This document shows, in pieces, positions 18,731-28,900 of a DNA stretch of 64,000 nucleotides. Within the stretch, counting starts at the first letter, position 1; each line of letters starts with the position of its first letter. The stretch is from Mercurialis annua (taxonomy: Eukaryota > Streptophyta > Magnoliopsida > Malpighiales > Euphorbiaceae): NCBI RefSeq assembly GCF_937616625.2, contig NC_065571.1:43678651-43742650 (forward strand), given 5' to 3'. The notes beneath the pieces were generated by a model. That model was not told the origin of the DNA. It saw nothing but the letters and a program-made list of their open reading frames with translations, and did no database searches. The translations under genes were made by a program, and so were the position numbers.

Positions 18731-21702
18731 ATGGCGAATAGCAGTGACGTTGGCGGTGACAGTGGGTCGGAAATGGTAGTAATGATGCAAATAGGATCAT
18801 ACGGAGAAAAAGTTAGGATATTGAGAGACGATGAAGACGAATCTCTCTCCGGCGCTTCCGAGGAAATAATGTTACTGTGGGGAATACAGCAGCCCACACA
18901 TTCCATTCCAAACTCATTCGTCGCTCAATCCTCTCTTCAACTTTCCATTGATGCTTGTGGTCACTCTCTCTCCATTCTTCAGTCCCCTTCTTCTTTGGTT
19001 CGTATCCCATTTCATTATTAGCTCTTTTTTTTAACATTACTTGTTCAGTGCTTATATCATTTATGCTACAACTTGTTGATGAACTTCAGATATCATCTCT
19101 CTTTGTTGTACATGTTGTTGGCTTTGTAATTTAAGTGCTTTTTTGAATTTTCTACAATTACAGGGTAAACCTGGAGTGACTGGTTCAGTGATGTGGGATA
19201 GCGGGGTCGTATTGGGGAAGTTCTTGGAGCATGCTGTGGACTCCAAGATGCTTATGTTTCAAGGGAAGAAGGTTGTTGAATTGGGTGCTGGATGTGGATT
19301 GGTAGGGTAAAGATGACTCCTTTCTCGATTTCGAACAAAGGGTCAACCCGGACCTTCAACTTTTGTCTCCGGGTCAAATAAGTTAACTTTTTTAGTCAAT
19401 TAGATACTCAAACTTGTATTTCAGAGTCACATAGATCACTTTAGTTGATCAGGTCCTCAAACTTGTGTCTCGGGTCTCGAGGTCAAAAGCTTGTGTCTCG
19501 GGGTCAAAAGTCCGCATTTGAGGTATATAGATTCGGGGTTATTGACCTAAATTAAGAGAATTTGAGTATCTTATTGACTTATTTAATCTGAGACACAAGT
19601 TCGAGGTCCGGCCCTTTGTTCTGTCTTTTGCTGCTGTATTACACTATTTAAGTTAGATTGATCCTTCGTTAGTTAGTTAGCTTGTTTACAGTTGCTTAAC
19701 ATGAATGCTATGTCATTACCATTCTTGTTCCAATTCATGTTGTTAGCTTGGTGAAGAAGAATGTAAAGTTCTTTTTGCTCACTTTAACATGCTCTTTCAA
19801 ATTTATGGTTTTCAGCTGCATTGCAGCGCTTTTGGGTGCTCAAGTTACACTTACCGATCTGCCTGATAGACTGAGGCTACTGAAAAAGAACATCGAAACC
19901 AATCTGAGACATGGAGATGTTCGGGGATCAGCAATTGTGAAAGAGCTCATATGGGGAGATGAACCTGACTTGGATTTGGTTGAACCTTTTCCGGATTACA
20001 GTAAGCTTCCGGTTTTCTTTTTCTAATACTTAGCTAGCAGCTTAAATGATAGAATGTGTGGATGTGCTCTTAACTGAGCAAATTAGTCTGTTTAGTTGAT
20101 GAGCTAGGTGAATGCTCCTATAGGTTTTGTATTCAGTAGGCAAATAAAACCGAATTGAATAAGCAAACACATGAACAGAAGTCGGTTTCTTTAGAATATG
20201 GTTATTGATTTGTTTTCTTAATGCTTTTTTTTTTCATGCTGCACATCTGAAGTTGTGGGTAATTAGTTTTTGAAATATCAAATTTGTTTATAGAAACAGA
20301 TTCTGAGAACTAAGGCTTAAGTTATATTATGTGATGAGATCCTCATAATGGTCTGTAAATAGTAAATCACTATTATGTCCTTAAATGGTCTTTTCACAGC
20401 TGAGGGCATATATTTTATAGCATCTAATCTATGAGGAGCAACAGTTGTGACTTAGATCTTAATCGACTTCTGTTTCCTTTAGCACAAATAAGGTTAGGTG
20501 GTAGGGAGAATGTCGATAAACTATGACTAGCTGTAATTTTTTTATCTGTCTTTTTTTCTTCTGCTAACCGCCTTGTGGTAGAATATTTATTCATCTAAAG
20601 TTATTTCAGCTGTGAAAATGAGTTTTAACCCTTCTAGCATCTAAATGACGAAAACAAATGTAGTTTTAGGTCGGTAAAGAAAGTCTACCCACTCATTGTT
20701 GAAGGTTGCTGTGTATTCATTTGCTTTTGGAAGAAGTTTAACAAAGTTATGTGAGGCAATGGATTCAAAGCACAGATCAATCGTTGAACTCCCTATTTAT
20801 CCAATATGAAATGGTACAAAACAAGTCTAAAGGTGTAGCAACTGAATAGCGGTATCTTTCCTCAAAAAAATAAAATAATAGGCCTACTGGAAAATTGCTT
20901 TTCTTGTCATACTTAATAGAGCCTTTTATCATTATAATGTATGTCTACCAAGTTCATTGTGTATTCATTTTCCTGTAATTTTAAATTGCACCAAATAGCT
21001 TTTATAATCTATTAGAATTAGCAAATGCGAGATTTGGAAGGAAAGCTAACTAAAGATAGAAGGTATTTCATGGTTCTTTCTAAAGAGTCCAGCTTTTATT
21101 TATGCAAAATTACGACTTTCTGGGGCAAGGCGTCCATAGAAGAGTTGCATTTGTGCTAAGGCAAAGTAATTGTTCTCGAAGAATTGTCAAACAGTGGATG
21201 TGTATATTAATTCTAAAAGTAAAGTCTATTTTTTAAAATGCATTATTTGATAATGTTCTCTGTTTTTCCAGTTGTTGGGTCAGATGTGGTCTACAGTGAA
21301 GGAGCTGTGGCGGATTTGTTGGACACATTAATGCATTTAAGTGGATCCCAAACAACAATATTCTTGGCCGGAGAGCTTCGAAATGGTGAGACTCAAACTC
21401 TTAAGCCTTGCCCTCCCGTTTTGCACTTCAGAATTTGTTTTCATCTTACTGGGCAGATACATTGCACATTTTGATTCTTGTTAGCTTAGAATAGAATCTG
21501 AATAGAATTTTACGCTCTCTCTGTCTCTTTCTGTTTTTGCGGATAGCAATTAAGATGTGAAAGGCTTTGTGCAGATTCTATCCTTGAGTATTTCTTAGAG
21601 GCTGCGATGAAGGATTTTGTGATTGGCCGAGTAGAGCAGTCGCAATGGCATCCTGATTATTGCAGCAACCGAGTAGTGTTGTATGTTTTGATAAAGAAGT
21701 GA
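18731..21702 (+). CDS. METTL21-type (Methyltransf_16) protein methyltransferase
   Basis: Five exons: 18731-18997, 19164-19306, 19816-20000, 21272-21385 and 21575-21702, giving 278 residues in frame. Residues about 90-140 hold the family landmarks: the MWDSGVVL motif before motif I, then the SAM-binding VVELGAGCGLVG. Motif II appears as VTLTDLPD, with Asp expected to contact the SAM ribose. GSDVVYSE is the (D/N)xxY-type motif typical of this lysine-methyltransferase family. The N-terminal 85 residues are rich in Ser and acidic residues and less conserved. Family members methylate lysines of proteins such as chaperones or elongation factors; the target here is unknown. The second intron carries a MITE (19333-19621) and the third is 1.27 kb with nothing recognisable. 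Confidence 0.9.
19333..19621. mobile_element. MITE-like inverted repeat in an intron
   Basis: The ends GAACAAAGGGTC and GGCCCTTTGTTC are inverted, and the match extends inward about 50 bp (GACACAAG-type words). The end sequence matches the elements at 24012-24884 and 61964-62188. No clear target duplication is seen. Confidence 0.6.
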
Positions 21703-22384
21703 TTTTACAGTGTAATGAAAGTCCCCAGTCTAAGGATTAGTCCGGATGTGAAAGGTTTAAAAGTGTCGTCGGACACCTCTTGTATGCCGTATTCAAAAAA
21801 TTCAGTCCAGAACTTGTTAATGTACATTTCAACGATAAATCCGTTGGATAAGAATTTTAGTAGCTGCATGCTAGTAAGAGGTTCATAAATTTCTCAATCC
21901 ACAATATCCGCAAATAAACCGGAGTTTTTTTTTCATTTGTTATTTGATTAGAGCGGTTTCATTTTATCAGAAACCATAACTTTTGATAGAAATAAATGTT
22001 ATTTATATCAATTTTTTTTTAAAAAAAAAACCACCCCTTATTTTTATTAACCTACTCTAATTGTTAGCGGGGGTTAGCGGAAGTTAATTATTAATGTTAG
22101 AACCACCCCCTATGAAATGCCCTTTTCATATTTTATTCTTGGCTACTATCAAACGTAAAAAAAGTTAATTATAATCATCTTTACTATTGATGGTAGCCCG
22201 CTTCTGAACTAATTTAATTTAATTTAACTATCATGCGAATTAATAAACTATATTATTGATCCTTCATTTATGTATACATGATTTTTTACATTAAGATTTA
22301 TGTATATATGAATTTTCTTTTTTAAACAATTTAAGTAACTAAATAAAATTTAAAATTTCATTTAAAAAAATTATGAACTTTAGT
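21703..22384. other. 3' flank of the methyltransferase gene
   Basis: The transcript end and polyadenylation region, then AT-rich DNA with T and A runs at 22010-22030. No other gene or element could be assigned. Confidence 0.4.
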
Positions 22385-22392
22385 GTGTTTAG

Positions 22393-22569
22393 CTAGGTAG
22401 CACGGATTCGGACACGGATACGGAAAAACGGGACACTTGGACACGGCGAAACGGTATAATTTTAAAGTATCCTATGTAAAAAAATGAAGTTTCGTGTTTG
22501 AAATGTTGAGTGTCTGAAACGTTTCCGAAACGGAAAACGTTGATTGAATGAAATGTCCATACTACCTAG
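22393..22569. mobile_element. hAT-type MITE with 8-bp duplication
   Basis: The inverted ends CTAGGTAGCACGGA and TCCATACTACCTAG are flanked by exact 8-bp repeats GTGTTTAG (22385-22392 and 22570-22577). The interior has repeated GGACACGG words. A second copy in the opposite orientation is at 25504-25703. Confidence 0.85.
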
Positions 22570-22582
22570 GTGTTTAGTAATA

Positions 22583-23194
22583 GGCCTAATTCCTTAAAAA
22601 AACCCCACCTTGCACTTTTTTTTCGTTTATACCCTGACCTTGTAAAAACACCATTTGTACCCAATTTTGGGTTTTTATGTTTCATCCCTACCCAAAAGCA
22701 TTAAATTGTACTCTTTTCATTTGGAAAAGAGTTTAAAACATACTTTTTTCTATTTTAAAATATACAAATAAATCCTTAAACTTAAAAAATAATCAAATAC
22801 ATCCAAATAATTAAATTTTTTTCTAATTTTATAAAATAATAAAAAAATTAAAAAAATTATTATTATTTTTAGTTTTTTTGTCGTAAATATTTTTTTAAAA
22901 ATTAAAAAAATTCGGAAATATTTTTTTAAAAAATTAAAAAAAATTATTATTATTTTTAATTTTTTGAAAAAGATGGTATTTTTGTTCTATTAATAACATT
23001 AATATCTAATTAATATATAAATTAAAAATGAAGGATTGTTTTAAACTCTTTTTCAAATGAAAAGAGTACAATTTAATGCTTTTGGGTAGAGATGAAACAT
23101 AAAAACTTAAAATTGGGTACAAATGGTGTTTTTATAAGGTCAGGGTATAAACGAAAAAAAAGTACAAGGTGAGGGTTTTTTAAGGAATTAAGCC
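22583..23194. mobile_element. Mutator-like MITE, best-preserved copy
   Basis: TTAGTAATA at 22574-22582 and 23195-23203 is an exact 9-bp duplication. The inverted ends are about 170 bp and start GGCCTAATTCCTTAAAAAA and GGCTTAATTCCTTAAAAAA. It shows the uninterrupted CCCAATTTTGG site into which the nested element at 473-1406 inserted in a sister copy. Confidence 0.92.
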
Positions 23195-23293
23195 TTAGTA
23201 ATATTAACAAAAACTTTTCTTTTTAGCAATTCATTACATGGATTTTTTTTTTCAAAATTCGAAACAACGAATAATTTTCCATTAAAAAGACAT

Positions 23294-23788
23294 GACCTAA
23301 TAGTAAAATAAATTCAAACCTTTTTGGATTGTTACAATTTTATCCAAAACTTTTGATTTATGTAATAATAGTCTAATTTCAACATTTTGTTACAATTTTA
23401 GCCAATATTTCCCAATCAATTTAATTATTCAAATTTTTAGTTGAATTTATAAAATGACTTTATAATTAGCAAAACCCATTTTTCATAATTTCAAAATTTA
23501 ATTTTTAATAAAAAAAATCAAAAATGATGTTAAAATCTAATTATAAATTCTCTAACTTTTTCGGAGATTGAAGAAAAAAATAATATTTGAAGGTAAAAGT
23601 GACCGGAAAAATCAAATGAAACTAATAGGTATTGTATTGAGGTGAAAAATTGAAAAAATTAAATCGATTGAAAAAATAGGCTAAGATTGCAACGAAATGT
23701 TAAAATTAGGCTATTATTATAAAAATTAAAAGTTTTCGATAAAATTGCAATAACCCACAAAAGTTTGAATTTAATTTATTATTAGGCC
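23294..23788. mobile_element. Inverted-repeat (MITE-like) element
   Basis: Over 100 bp at each end are inverted copies (TAATA..AAATTCAAAC, TTACAATTTTA..AAAACTTTT, then TTAGCC). The terminal bases are G(A/G)CCTAATA. The target duplication is unclear. Confidence 0.7.
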
Positions 23789-24011
23789 AAAAAATATTGA
23801 CGCGGACAACAAAATATACACTATCCCGACATATACATCCACTTGTTTAATTAAACATTACTCGGTGTTTTCAAATTGTAAAAAATCAAAAGTAGGTGTT
23901 GGATTTTGTTAAATTTTTAAAAATTCGTGTTAAAATTGCAACACACGCAAAAATTTATGGGTTTTTAGCGATAAAGCCAAAATTAATTAAAAAGATACTC
24001 TATTTCATTTA

Positions 24012-24884
24012 GAACAAAGGATCACTTTACCCCCTAAATTTGGCATGAAGTATCAAAAACGTCTAAATTGGCAAAAAGTGATCACTTTATCCTGAACTTG
24101 GTAAAATCGGGTAAAAAAAAAAACCCTCCCCACTCTCGCACAAAAGAGTGAAATACACTTTCTAATTTTCAAGGTGGTTTTTTTTTTCTCCAAGGTGGTT
24201 TTTAATAGTATAAGGTTTAAAATGATCCCTTTTTTATATTTTAAATTAATACCTAATAATTAAAAAAACAATTTAATCCCTTTAATTTAAAACTTTATAT
24301 AACAAATTAACCCTCAAATCTTATATACATAACAAATTAACCCCTAAAATTTATATTTTTAACAAAAAAGAATTCTTAGAATTTTTCCTGCCACCATTTT
24401 TTATGGCAACCCCACGGCTGTTCCTCACGGATTCGTAAGATTTGTTCTTCACGATTCGTGAAGAACATCTCCATGTTCTTGAAGAAGAACATTTCTTCGT
24501 TAAAAACAGCTTCTCAAGCGAGGTGCGTGAGGAGCAAATTTGCTCAGAGGGAACTGTTGCTCCTCGCCTCCGAGGAGCAACAACCTCTTTTTCCGCGAGG
24601 AGTCCTCCTCGCTAGAATTTTTTTTAAAATTGAACTTTTTTGGAAAAGATTCAAAAAAAAAGCTCATGATTAATTAAAGTGTAATTATGGTTAATTAGTG
24701 TTTAAATATAATTAGTTAGAGTAAATTATAAGTAATTAGAAATCCACTCTCCAATTAAGATGCCACGTCAGCATAAGAATGTTTTTGAGCCGGTTTTGTT
24801 AAATTTAGGGTAAATCCGGTTTTTTCAATTTGGACGTTTTTGATATTTTGTACCAAGTTGAGGGGGTAAAGTGATCCTTTGTTC
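24012..24884. mobile_element. Inverted-repeat element with GAACAAAGGATC ends
   Basis: The ends GAACAAAGGATCACTTTACC and its complement near 24884 match for about 60 bp (CAAAAACGTC..AATTG). The flanks ATTTCATTTA and ATTTCTTTA resemble a target duplication with one base lost. The core (24440-24620) is GC-richer and partly palindromic (GAGGAGCAA and TTGCTCCTC words). The 71-residue frame at 24458-24673 comes from this core and is not considered a gene. Confidence 0.72.
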
Positions 24885-25079
24885 ATTTCTTTATGATTGG
24901 GGAGGAGGACCATGCTAAAAATATACAAGTGTAGGAACCTAAAAATATATTTTGCCTAAATCTTCTCTGGTAACAGTATCCTAAAACCCTAATCGAAACT
25001 CCATAGTTTCAGACAATAAGCACAGCCTCATGTTGAACACAACCCAACACGATCGTCCGAAGTAGTTTTGTATTAAGAA

Positions 25080-25216
25080 AAGACAGAAGGAATACCGCCG
25101 CTATAGTGTGAGGTCTGTTTCCGCAATTTAGTTTGTGGCGGTTTCAAGTTCTTCGGACGAACCGTACGAGCAATCTCACGTACGGTTCCGGAAACCCTAC
25201 CGGCGATTTCTGTCTT
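25080..25216 (+). promoter_or_regulatory. Structured RNA with a group II intron domain V-like hairpin in the probable DHODH leader
   Basis: The core (25159-25188) is a hairpin: 9 bp (GAACCGTAC with GTACGGTTC), a 2-nt AC bulge on the 3' side, 3 bp (GAG with CTC) and a CAAT loop. The 3' half CTCACGTACGGTTC has the form usual in group II intron domain V, and the AC bulge is in the right place. The AGC catalytic triad reads AAC, and the upper stem is shorter than the usual 5 bp with a GNRA loop. Nested helices enclose the core: GGTTTC/GAAACC (25140-25145 with 25191-25196), CGCCG/CGGCG (25096-25100 with 25201-25205) and AAGACAGAA/TTCTGTCTT (25080-25088 with 25208-25216). It lies upstream of the DHODH ATG, on the same strand. 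Being transcribed as 5' UTR is inferred. Confidence 0.6.
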
Positions 25217-25371
25217 CCGGAGAGCCAGAAATCAGTCTCTAAAACTCTAAAAAGTCTATCTTTGTTAGTTTTGTTTATGAAAAGGGTTAATATCTCAGAT
25301 GAAATAGTTGCCAAATTGTTTGATTTACGTTTTTAAATATACATTTTTCTTCAATTTAATTGGCTTCCTAC

Positions 25372-25432
25372 GAGGTTCGAATTTCATACTTAACAGTCTT
25401 AAATAAAGACCATTGTAGTACCAATTGAGCTG
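25372..25432 (-). mobile_element. tRNA-like SINE fragment
   Basis: On the minus strand CAGCTCAATTGGTA (box A-like) is followed after about 40 bases by AATTCGAACCTC (box B-like). It does not fold into a full tRNA and lacks a clear tail, so a SINE or tRNA relic is the best reading. Confidence 0.45.
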
Positions 25433-25503
25433 CAGGCATCAGTGGGATAAGAATTTGGCGGTGTGCTATTGTTTGATATAAGGGAAGAAACAAAAATGTC
25501 GGT

Positions 25504-25703
25504 CTATGTAGCAAAGACCCTTCATTTATTCAATGTTTCCCGTTTCGGAAATGTGTCGGACACTAGATGTTTCGGACACAAAACCTCACTTTTTACGTAG
25601 AAAACCTTAAAATAACACCGTTTTTCCGTCTCTATGTCCAAGTGTCCCGTTTCTCCATGTCGTGTCCTGTTTTGTTTATCCGTGTCGTGTCCATCCTACC
25701 TAG
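25504..25703. mobile_element. Second copy of the hAT-type MITE, inverted
   Basis: Related to 22393-22569 on the other strand. It has the GGACAC and CCGTTTC words, ends in TCCATCCTACCTAG on the right and starts with a degenerate CTATGTAGCA on the left. The flanks ATGTCGG and ATGTCAG are similar. It would lie in the 5' region (possibly a leader intron) of the DHODH gene. Confidence 0.68.
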
Positions 25704-25966
25704 ATGTCAGATTTTGAATTGAGAGAGAAAGACGGTAGCTTTATTATTTTGTATTTTTTGAGAGGTTTTCTTTTGCCCCCATGTTTGGCAGTTCATTCAT
25801 TTTAAATATAACTATTTGATCATGTTATTTAGATTATGTTTTTCATTATGTTTGTTCTCTATGTATATTTTTTGATTTCTAGTACTTTTTTTTAGATATT
25901 AAACCTGTTTATTCTCTTTTCTGATCTTCATTTGTCTCTCTTGGCTGTGTGATAGATTGTAATTAA

Positions 25967-28900
25967 ATGATGGCTGCTCGGGCTTCAAGGAGGTTATTGA
26001 GAGACTTTTTGTATAAAAAAGGGACTGTTTCGGGTTATGTTGTTGGTGGGAGATGCTTCTCTTCTGTCCCAGAACGTCTTCCTAAAATACCTCACTTCTC
26101 TAGAAAAGTATTTTCTTCTTCTCTACCTATGTATACATTTGTATTTCTTAATTAGTTGGTCTAACTCTCAAGGTGAAATTTCTGTTTAATTTAAATTGTA
26201 GGGTAGGCTGCTGTCGGGAGCCACCATTGGACTTATTATTGCTGGAGGAGCCTATGTCAGTACCATGGATGAAGCATCTTTCTGGTATATCATTAAAATC
26301 CCTGATTAGTATGTAAAGGCTCCTTTTGTGTAGCTTGATGATGTTTCCGGTTTTGCTTATGCAAGTGATAGAAATAATACATAAGGCAAAAAACATTAGC
26401 AAGTTAACCAAATAGAGGCTTGCTCTGTTAACCTTCTAGCGTGTTGATTTCAGTCACTTTTTTCTAGTTCGAGTCGTAGTTCATGTGTTTTGTAGTGTTA
26501 TCTGAAGCTTATCCTAGATTACATGGTAATTCTGATACCTCGACATAAACTTATTCTGCATCAGCTATTAATTGCAGCGGCTGGCTATTCAATGCAACAA
26601 AACTTGTGAACCCTTTTTTTGCCCTCCTAGATGCTGAGGATGCTCATAAACTTGCTGTATCAGCTGCTGCTCGCGGTTGGGTTCCAAGGGAGAAGAGGCC
26701 AGACCCATCAATTTTAGAATTAGAGGTGTGGGGAAGGAAGTTCTCCAACCCTTTAGGTCTTGCTGCTGGATTTGATAAAAATGCTGAAGCTGTTGAAGGC
26801 TTGCTTGGTATGGGTTTTGGCTTTGTAGAGGTTGGTTCTGTCACTCCTGTTCCACAAGAGGGTAATCCAAAGCCACGCATTTTCAGATTGCGTGAGCAAA
26901 GGTGAGATTCATTCAGCCTCTTGTTTTTCTTGTGCCTAATTGCTAAGAATATTTGTAATTTTTGAATATTTGGTATGTAGAATGCTAGAGTGATGTTTAC
27001 CATTTGAAATCTCTAGAAGTGTTATAGCACTTATTTATACGATTTTCTGATCCTTTATGCCAGTGCAATTATCAACCAATTTTCTGATCCTTTTTGCCAG
27101 TGCAATTATCAACCGATGTGGCTTTAATAGCGAAGGCATTGTTGCTGTTGCAAAGCGTTTGGGTACTCAACATGGAAAGAGAAAGTTAGCCGAAACTTCA
27201 AGCACTTCAACTTCTCCAAGCGAAGACATCAAACATGGAGGTAAAGCTGGTCCTGGCATTCTTGGGGTAAATCTTGGAAAGAACAAGACAAGTGAGGATG
27301 CTGCGGCAGATTATGTTCAAGGGGTTCATACATTATCTCAGTATGCTGACTACCTGGTAATTGCTTTCTTTTTCTTATGTCCTTTTAAGCATTTTTTGAG
27401 CAGTGTCCACTTTTTTCTTTTCCTTTTCTTCATTCTATGAAACTTTCTTCACGCTTGTGAGTGCTATTTTCAATAATTTCTGTAGGGGATCTGGAACCCT
27501 ACCTGCAACTGCAGCCACTTAACTCAACTTCTCTCGGAAGACACTTCAATTTTCATAAAAATATATCTAAAGCAAGAAGTTATACATATACCACGAGTTG
27601 TATAGCCTATTTATGTGCCCAAAGTTGATGATTGACTCAATTTTTTGTCTTTGAAATGTAATTCATAAATCTCAGCATGTGCATATTGTTTTGATTACAA
27701 AAGATCCTACACGAGGCAAATTTTTATTTTTGAAGTCCATAATAATGGAAAGAAGTTCTGATCTTGAAACAATTGATCATTGATAATTTTATTTAGGTAG
27801 GATGTTCATGAAAGATACTTTATTTTGTGATTAGAGCTAGGTCTGATATATAAATTTCATGAAACTAGGCTCACATATGCATCCCTTGTTTATTTTCATA
27901 TGTGTACTGGTAATCAGGCAGATAAAAAACATTCTTCTACTAGCCTTGTGTGCTAGTAGGACCTAGTGCTATCAAGAAAACCATGCATAAGACTAGGCTT
28001 GTAGTTAGCATTGCTTCATACAAAGATGAAGATTCCAAATTATAGTTGCTACATTGCTATAATTCTAATAAGAGTGAAAAATTGAATAAAGCACTTGAAT
28101 TTTCTTGTTTCCTGGAATGCTATTAAATACAGTATTCAGATGCTCGAAGAAAAAAACATTCTTTTATTTGACTTGTGTACTAATTAGGGTTTCAACAAGA
28201 AAAAGGAACTCAATTTTAAGGCCTAAAATGGTAGTCCAACAGTTTAATTCCTGGAATCTGACACCTGCAGCTGTTTGAATTAAATAGCTTCAAATCCAAA
28301 AAAGGTGACAATAAGGTGCAAAGCCTCAACCTGTCTAGGACCATTTTTATTTACTTCATTTTTCATCCTTCTTTCCTGAAGCTTCTTGTTGATTGCATAG
28401 AATTCTCAATCCATCATAGCTAGGTCAAATTACAGATGAATTTGTAAGCTTTTAGTGCCATTTGGATATCTCTGACTGTCTCAAGATGCATTGAACTTCT
28501 TTCTTTGTTGGATATGTGATTGTAGCTATCATCTTCTATTGTGTCTTTTTATTTACCAGTGTTCCGAGACCTAGTTCTTTCCAATATTTTGTTCTGCGTG
28601 CGCTTACTTGAATTATGTTTTGTTTGTACTATGCTGACATTGTATACTTTCCTCCTCTTATAGGTTATTAATGTTTCATCGCCCAATACTCCTGGGTTGC
28701 GAATGCTTCAGGGGAGAAAACAATTAAAGGATCTTGTGAAAAAGGTATGAAGAAATAAGATATAGGGTGAACTTTTTGTTTTTATATAATTTCTTTTATG
28801 GTCTGATGCTGATTTAAGACTTTTGCTTGCATTTAGGTGGTAAACTTATTATTTTCTTTATGATTATTTTATGGTCTGGTGCTGAATCAAGTTCTTGGCC

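Noticed and set aside
24458..24673. Frame of 71 codons
   Set aside because: Lies in the GC-rich palindromic core of a MITE-like element.
25372..25432. tRNA gene on the minus strand
   Set aside because: Box A- and B-like words are present but no cloverleaf or acceptor stem can be formed, so a SINE or tRNA relic is more likely.
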